Shown: positions 39,112-41,987 of the stretch, piece after piece
Layout of the letters: every line of letters starts with the position of its first letter
How positions within the stretch are numbered: position 1 is the stretch's first letter
Source of the DNA: Oscillospiraceae bacterium
GTDB taxonomy: Bacteria > Bacillota > Clostridia > Oscillospirales > Ruminococcaceae
Direction of reading: 5' to 3'
Assembly: GCA_016296165.1 (NCBI GenBank)
Contig: JAEDJV010000006.1
Coordinates: forward strand, 1-41,987
DNA length: 41,987 nt
The notes under the pieces: generated by a model
Told to the model about the DNA's origin: nothing
The model's input: only the letters and a program-made list of their open reading frames with translations
The model's database searches: none
Program-made: the position numbers and the translations under genes

Positions 39112-40623
39112 ATGCAGGATGATGTTATTCTTAGATTAGAAGGAATCTGCAAAGAATTTCCCGGCGTAAAAGCCCTTCAGAACGTTCAGCTTACCTTACG
39201 CAAAGGGGAAATACACGCACTCATGGGTGAAAACGGCGCAGGAAAATCCACCCTCATCAAAGTATTAACCGGTGTTTATCAGAAAGACGGCGGAACCATT
39301 CAGATGGATGGTAAAGTTGTAAACATCCGTTCAACACAGGATGCACAGAATTCGGGTATCAGTACTGTATATCAGGAAATTACGCTCTGTCCTAATCTTA
39401 CAGTTGCCGAAAATATGTACATAGGCAGAACAAATGGTATTCTGACAAACTGGAAGAAAATCAATTCAAGTGCTAAAGTTTTACTTGATTCTCTGGGTAT
39501 TCCTGCTTCCCCTACACAGCAGCTTAGCGACTGTTCAATTGCTGTTCAGCAGATGGTTGCTATTGCAAGGGCAGTCGATATGGATTGTAAAGTACTCATT
39601 CTAGACGAGCCTACATCCTCTCTTGATGAACAGGAAGTTGTTAAGCTATTCAAATTAATGACTGACCTTAAAGCCAAGGGAGTAGGCATTATTTTTGTCA
39701 CACACTTCCTTGATCAGGTTTACTCAGTATGTGACAGAATTACAGTTCTTCGTGACGGCACTTTTGTTGGCGAATATCTTATCAGTGAACTTCCTAGAGT
39801 TCAGCTGGTTTCAAAAATGATGGGAAAAGAGCTTGATGATTTTGCAGATATTGACAGAAGTGAAATAGCAGATACTGTAGACAGAAATAGTTCCCCTGTT
39901 TTCGAAGCTGTGAATCTTTCAAGTGCTGCTGGCGTTAATCCTTTTGATTTTACAATTAGAAAGGGCGAAGTAAACGGTTTCACAGGACTTCTTGGTTCCG
40001 GACGCAGTGAATCCGTACGTGCAATTTACGGAGCCGACCGGGTTACCGGCGGTACAATTAAAATGAATGGAAAGGAAGTCAGGATAAAAAAGCCTCTTGA
40101 TGCTATGAAACTAGGAATTAGTTATCTTCCGGAAGACAGAAAGCATGATGGTATAATAGGTGATCTTTCTGTAAAGGACAATATAATTCTTGCTTTACAG
40201 GTTATGAAAGGCATGTTCCATCCAATATCCAAATCAGACGCAGAAAAATTTGCTGATGAATATATTAAACTACTTGGTATCAAGACAGCTTCACGTGATA
40301 CTCCTATCAAGTCTCTTTCCGGTGGCAACCAACAAAAAGCGATTCTCGCACGCTGGCTTCTTGCTAATCCGGTTTATCTTATTCTTGACGAACCAACAAG
40401 AGGCATCGATGTTGGTACAAAACTGGAAATTCAAAAACTTGTACTTAAGCTTGCAGGTGAAGGAAAAAGTGTCACATTTATTTCATCAGAAATTGATGAA
40501 ATGCTCCATGTATGCTCCAGACTTATCGTTATGAGAGACAGACACGTTGTCGGCGAGCTTACAGGTGATGAACTCACACAAACAAAAATTATGTCAACAA
40601 TCGCCGGAGGTGAAAAGAGATAA
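39112..40623 (+). CDS. YtfR/RbsA-type sugar ABC ATPase with two nucleotide-binding domains
   Basis: 503 residues. Seen: domain 1 (about 5-240) with Walker A GENGAGKST at 39-47 and a signature reading CSIAVQQMVAIARA; domain 2 (about 255-503) with the usual non-canonical GLLGSGRSE in place of Walker A, LSGGNQQKAILARWL and Walker B LILDEPTRGID. Known: such double ATPases drive monosaccharide importers, with one weak site per dimer. The AVQQ-type first signature fits YtfR-like proteins. GGAGG at 39099-39103 fits the ATG at 39112, not the one at 39097. The stop overlaps the permease start by one base. Confidence 0.93.
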   Translation: MQDDVILRLEGICKEFPGVKALQNVQLTLRKGEIHALMGENGAGKSTLIKVLTGVYQKDGGTIQMDGKVVNIRSTQDAQNSGISTVYQEITLCPNLTVAENMYIGRTNGILTNWKKINSSAKVLLDSLGIPASPTQQLSDCSIAVQQMVAIARAVDMDCKVLILDEPTSSLDEQEVVKLFKLMTDLKAKGVGIIFVTHFLDQVYSVCDRITVLRDGTFVGEYLISELPRVQLVSKMMGKELDDFADIDRSEIADTVDRNSSPVFEAVNLSSAAGVNPFDFTIRKGEVNGFTGLLGSGRSESVRAIYGADRVTGGTIKMNGKEVRIKKPLDAMKLGISYLPEDRKHDGIIGDLSVKDNIILALQVMKGMFHPISKSDAEKFADEYIKLLGIKTASRDTPIKSLSGGNQQKAILARWLLANPVYLILDEPTRGIDVGTKLEIQKLVLKLAGEGKSVTFISSEIDEMLHVCSRLIVMRDRHVVGELTGDELTQTKIMSTIAGGEKR

Positions 40624-41705
40624 TGGCTGATAAGAAGACGAACTTTTTTATGAAACTCATAAAAAACCAGATATTTATTCCAATTGCAGCTTTACTTATT
40701 CTTGTAATTTTTAACCTGATAGCAGATCCATCCTTTTTTGCTATCTCTCTTGATAAAAACAGTAATGGCGATCCTGTTCTCTCAGGCAATATCATCACAA
40801 TACTTGATAATGCTTCTGAACTTGTTATACTTGCAATAGGTATGACACTTGTAACTGCAGCTTCAGGCGGACAGGACATCTCTGTTGGTGCTGGAATAGC
40901 TCTTGCAGGAAGTGTAGTACTCAGAGTTCTCTGCGGTACTGAATCCAGAACGGAAACACTTCATGCCCCAATCATAGTTGCTTTCATTGCATGCTGTATT
41001 GTGGCCATGTTGTTTGGCGCTTTTAACGGAGTACTTGTTGCATATTTCAAAATTCAGCCAATGGTTGCAACACTTATTTTATTTACTGCAGGACGTTCAA
41101 TCGCTGCATGGATTAACAACAACGAACTGCCTATAATAAGTGATATCAAGTTCAGCTATTATGGTAACTTTATTCCTGGTATACCAGTTCCGACGCCAGT
41201 GTTTATTGCGATTTTGTGCATGATAATCATTGCCCTTGTACTTCGCTTCACAAAACTTGGATTATTCACACAGGCTGTGGGCATAAACTCTGAATCATCA
41301 AGACTAAACGGTATTAATCCTCAGCTTGTAAAATTCTCTACATATGTAATTCTTGGTCTCTGCGTTGCAGTCGCTGGCTTTATTAAAGTAAGCCGTTTTT
41401 CGACAATCAACTATTCTGTAATCGCAAAAGACATCGAAATGGACGCAATTCTTGCTGTTGCGCTTGGTGGAAATGCTCTTAGCGGAGGTAAGTTTAACAT
41501 GCCCGCTTCAATTCTCGGTGCATATGTAATACAGTTCCTTACAACGACACTCTTTAAGTTCAACGTTGTTGCGAGCGCACTTCCGGCATATAAGGCAATA
41601 GTAGTAATCCTTCTCGTAGTACTCAGCTCTCCTGTAGTACGCGACAAGATTGCATCACTTAAAAAGAAAGCAGCTTCAAATACTGCAGCAGGAGGTGCTC
41701 ATTAA
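40623..41705 (+). CDS. Sugar ABC transporter permease 1 (YtfT/RbsC type)
   Basis: 360 residues. Seen: about eight to ten membrane helices, with ILAIGMTLVTAASGGQDISVGAG, typical of the RbsC/YtfT family, GVLVAYFKIQPMVATLI, and the late ALGGNALSGGKFNMPASILGAY. It forms the channel together with the second permease. The start codon overlaps the stop of the ATPase gene (TAATG). Its C-terminus is Lys- and Ala-rich. Confidence 0.93.
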   Translation: MADKKTNFFMKLIKNQIFIPIAALLILVIFNLIADPSFFAISLDKNSNGDPVLSGNIITILDNASELVILAIGMTLVTAASGGQDISVGAGIALAGSVVLRVLCGTESRTETLHAPIIVAFIACCIVAMLFGAFNGVLVAYFKIQPMVATLILFTAGRSIAAWINNNELPIISDIKFSYYGNFIPGIPVPTPVFIAILCMIIIALVLRFTKLGLFTQAVGINSESSRLNGINPQLVKFSTYVILGLCVAVAGFIKVSRFSTINYSVIAKDIEMDAILAVALGGNALSGGKFNMPASILGAYVIQFLTTTLFKFNVVASALPAYKAIVVILLVVLSSPVVRDKIASLKKKAASNTAAGGAH

Positions 41706-41707
41706 TC

Positions 41708-41987
41708 ATGGAAACCAAAAAGAAATTAACCGACTCAAATCTTTTGCTTATTATTACAATAGCAGTTTTCATCTTTATGTATGCAAGTGCAATGCTTTTC
41801 CTCGGCGGCGGTTTTACAAAGCCTCAGTCATTCTTTAATATACTCAATGAAAATGCTGCACTTATTATTATTTCATGTGGTATGAGCCTCGTTATGATGA
41901 CAGGTGGTATCGATATTTCGGTAGGTGCAGTAACCTCACTCGTTTGTATGTGCTGTGCTGTTCATCTCGATTTCAATAACGGAAATG
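41708..41987 (+). CDS. Sugar ABC transporter permease 2 (YjfF-like), partial
   Basis: The first 93 codons before the window ends. Seen: a first membrane helix (LLLIITIAVFIFMYASAM), FTKPQSFFNILNENAALIII and CGMSLVMMTGGIDISVGA, the same family motif as permease 1. It begins 2 bp after the permease 1 stop. A binding protein, double ATPase and two different permeases is the YtfQ-YtfR-YtfT-YjfF order, which supports a furanose-type importer rather than a ribose one with a single permease. Confidence 0.88.
   Translation, partial: METKKKLTDSNLLLIITIAVFIFMYASAMLFLGGGFTKPQSFFNILNENAALIIISCGMSLVMMTGGIDISVGAVTSLVCMCCAVHLDFNNGN

Noticed and set aside
1..41987. CRISPR arrays, tRNA or rRNA genes, IS transposases, prophage or toxin-antitoxin pairs
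   Set aside because: Read for them throughout; no regularly spaced repeats, cloverleaf-like segments, transposase or phage structural genes were recognised.

Overview
The window looks like chromosome of a low-GC Gram-positive anaerobe of the Clostridia, most like Ruminococcus and its relatives in the Oscillospiraceae. The reasons are AT-rich DNA with consensus sigma-A promoters and GGAGG-type ribosome binding sites, lipoprotein signal peptides and no outer-membrane proteins. The gene content also fits: a xylose operon with an intracellular GH3 enzyme, a DUF4317 protein, QueH in place of QueG, an AbrB/SpoVT regulator with a Cys4 tail, and an HD-GYP/GGDEF hybrid. The genus is inferred; there is no rRNA to confirm it. 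No phage, IS transposase, CRISPR array, rRNA or tRNA was seen.

Layout. 0.15-5.1 kb (+): a YhaN-like SMC-type ATPase, a lipoprotein, a PIN-like nuclease, a YfcE-type phosphodiesterase and queH, in tight succession. 5.1-10.9 kb (-): a xylose operon in the order DUF4380 sugar-epimerase-like protein, GH3 glycosidase, xylA, xylB. It is divergent from an AraC-family regulator (11.2-12.1 kb, +), and the shared region carries an 11-bp direct repeat at exactly 21-bp spacing. 12.2-14.1 kb (-): a phosphoesterase and an ArAE-type membrane protein, followed by a composite palindromic element. 14.3-18.3 kb (-): a LacI-family regulator apparently cotranscribed with a 994-residue membrane protein carrying PAS, degenerate GGDEF, HD-GYP, PAS and intact GGDEF domains. 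18.6-22.4 kb (+): a YhaO-like Mre11-type nuclease overlapping a second YhaN-like protein whose P-loop and ABC signature are both eroded. 22.5-25.7 kb (-): a CUT1-type sugar ABC importer (binding protein and two permeases) with no ATPase gene. 26-28 kb: a small membrane protein, a TerD protein, an AbrB-type regulator and a small unknown. 28-30.4 kb (-): a dGTPase-like HD protein and a DUF4317 protein.

30.5-36.4 kb (-): an uninterrupted run queD-queE-folE-queC-queF-panB-panC-coaBC, joining the preQ1 (queuosine precursor) and pantothenate/CoA pathways. It starts from a consensus promoter. The leader holds a hairpin whose loop can pair downstream (a pseudoknot) and then an intrinsic terminator just before queD, so it looks like a transcription-attenuating riboswitch, plausibly for preQ1. 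Together with queH at 4.5 kb the window covers GTP to preQ1 plus the last reduction step. 36.6-42.0 kb: a GntR/LacI hybrid regulator resembling AraR, divergent from a YtfQ-YtfR-YtfT-YjfF-like importer (the second permease runs off the window). Their shared region has six ATTTGT half-sites placed over both promoters.

Pentose capture is a theme: the xylose operon, a pentose/furanose-type importer and a third oligosaccharide importer each sit beside or near dedicated regulators. The observations most worth following are the que-pan leader, the nuclease paired with a pseudo-ATPase, the LacI plus c-di-GMP pair, the composite palindrome and the two operator arrays.
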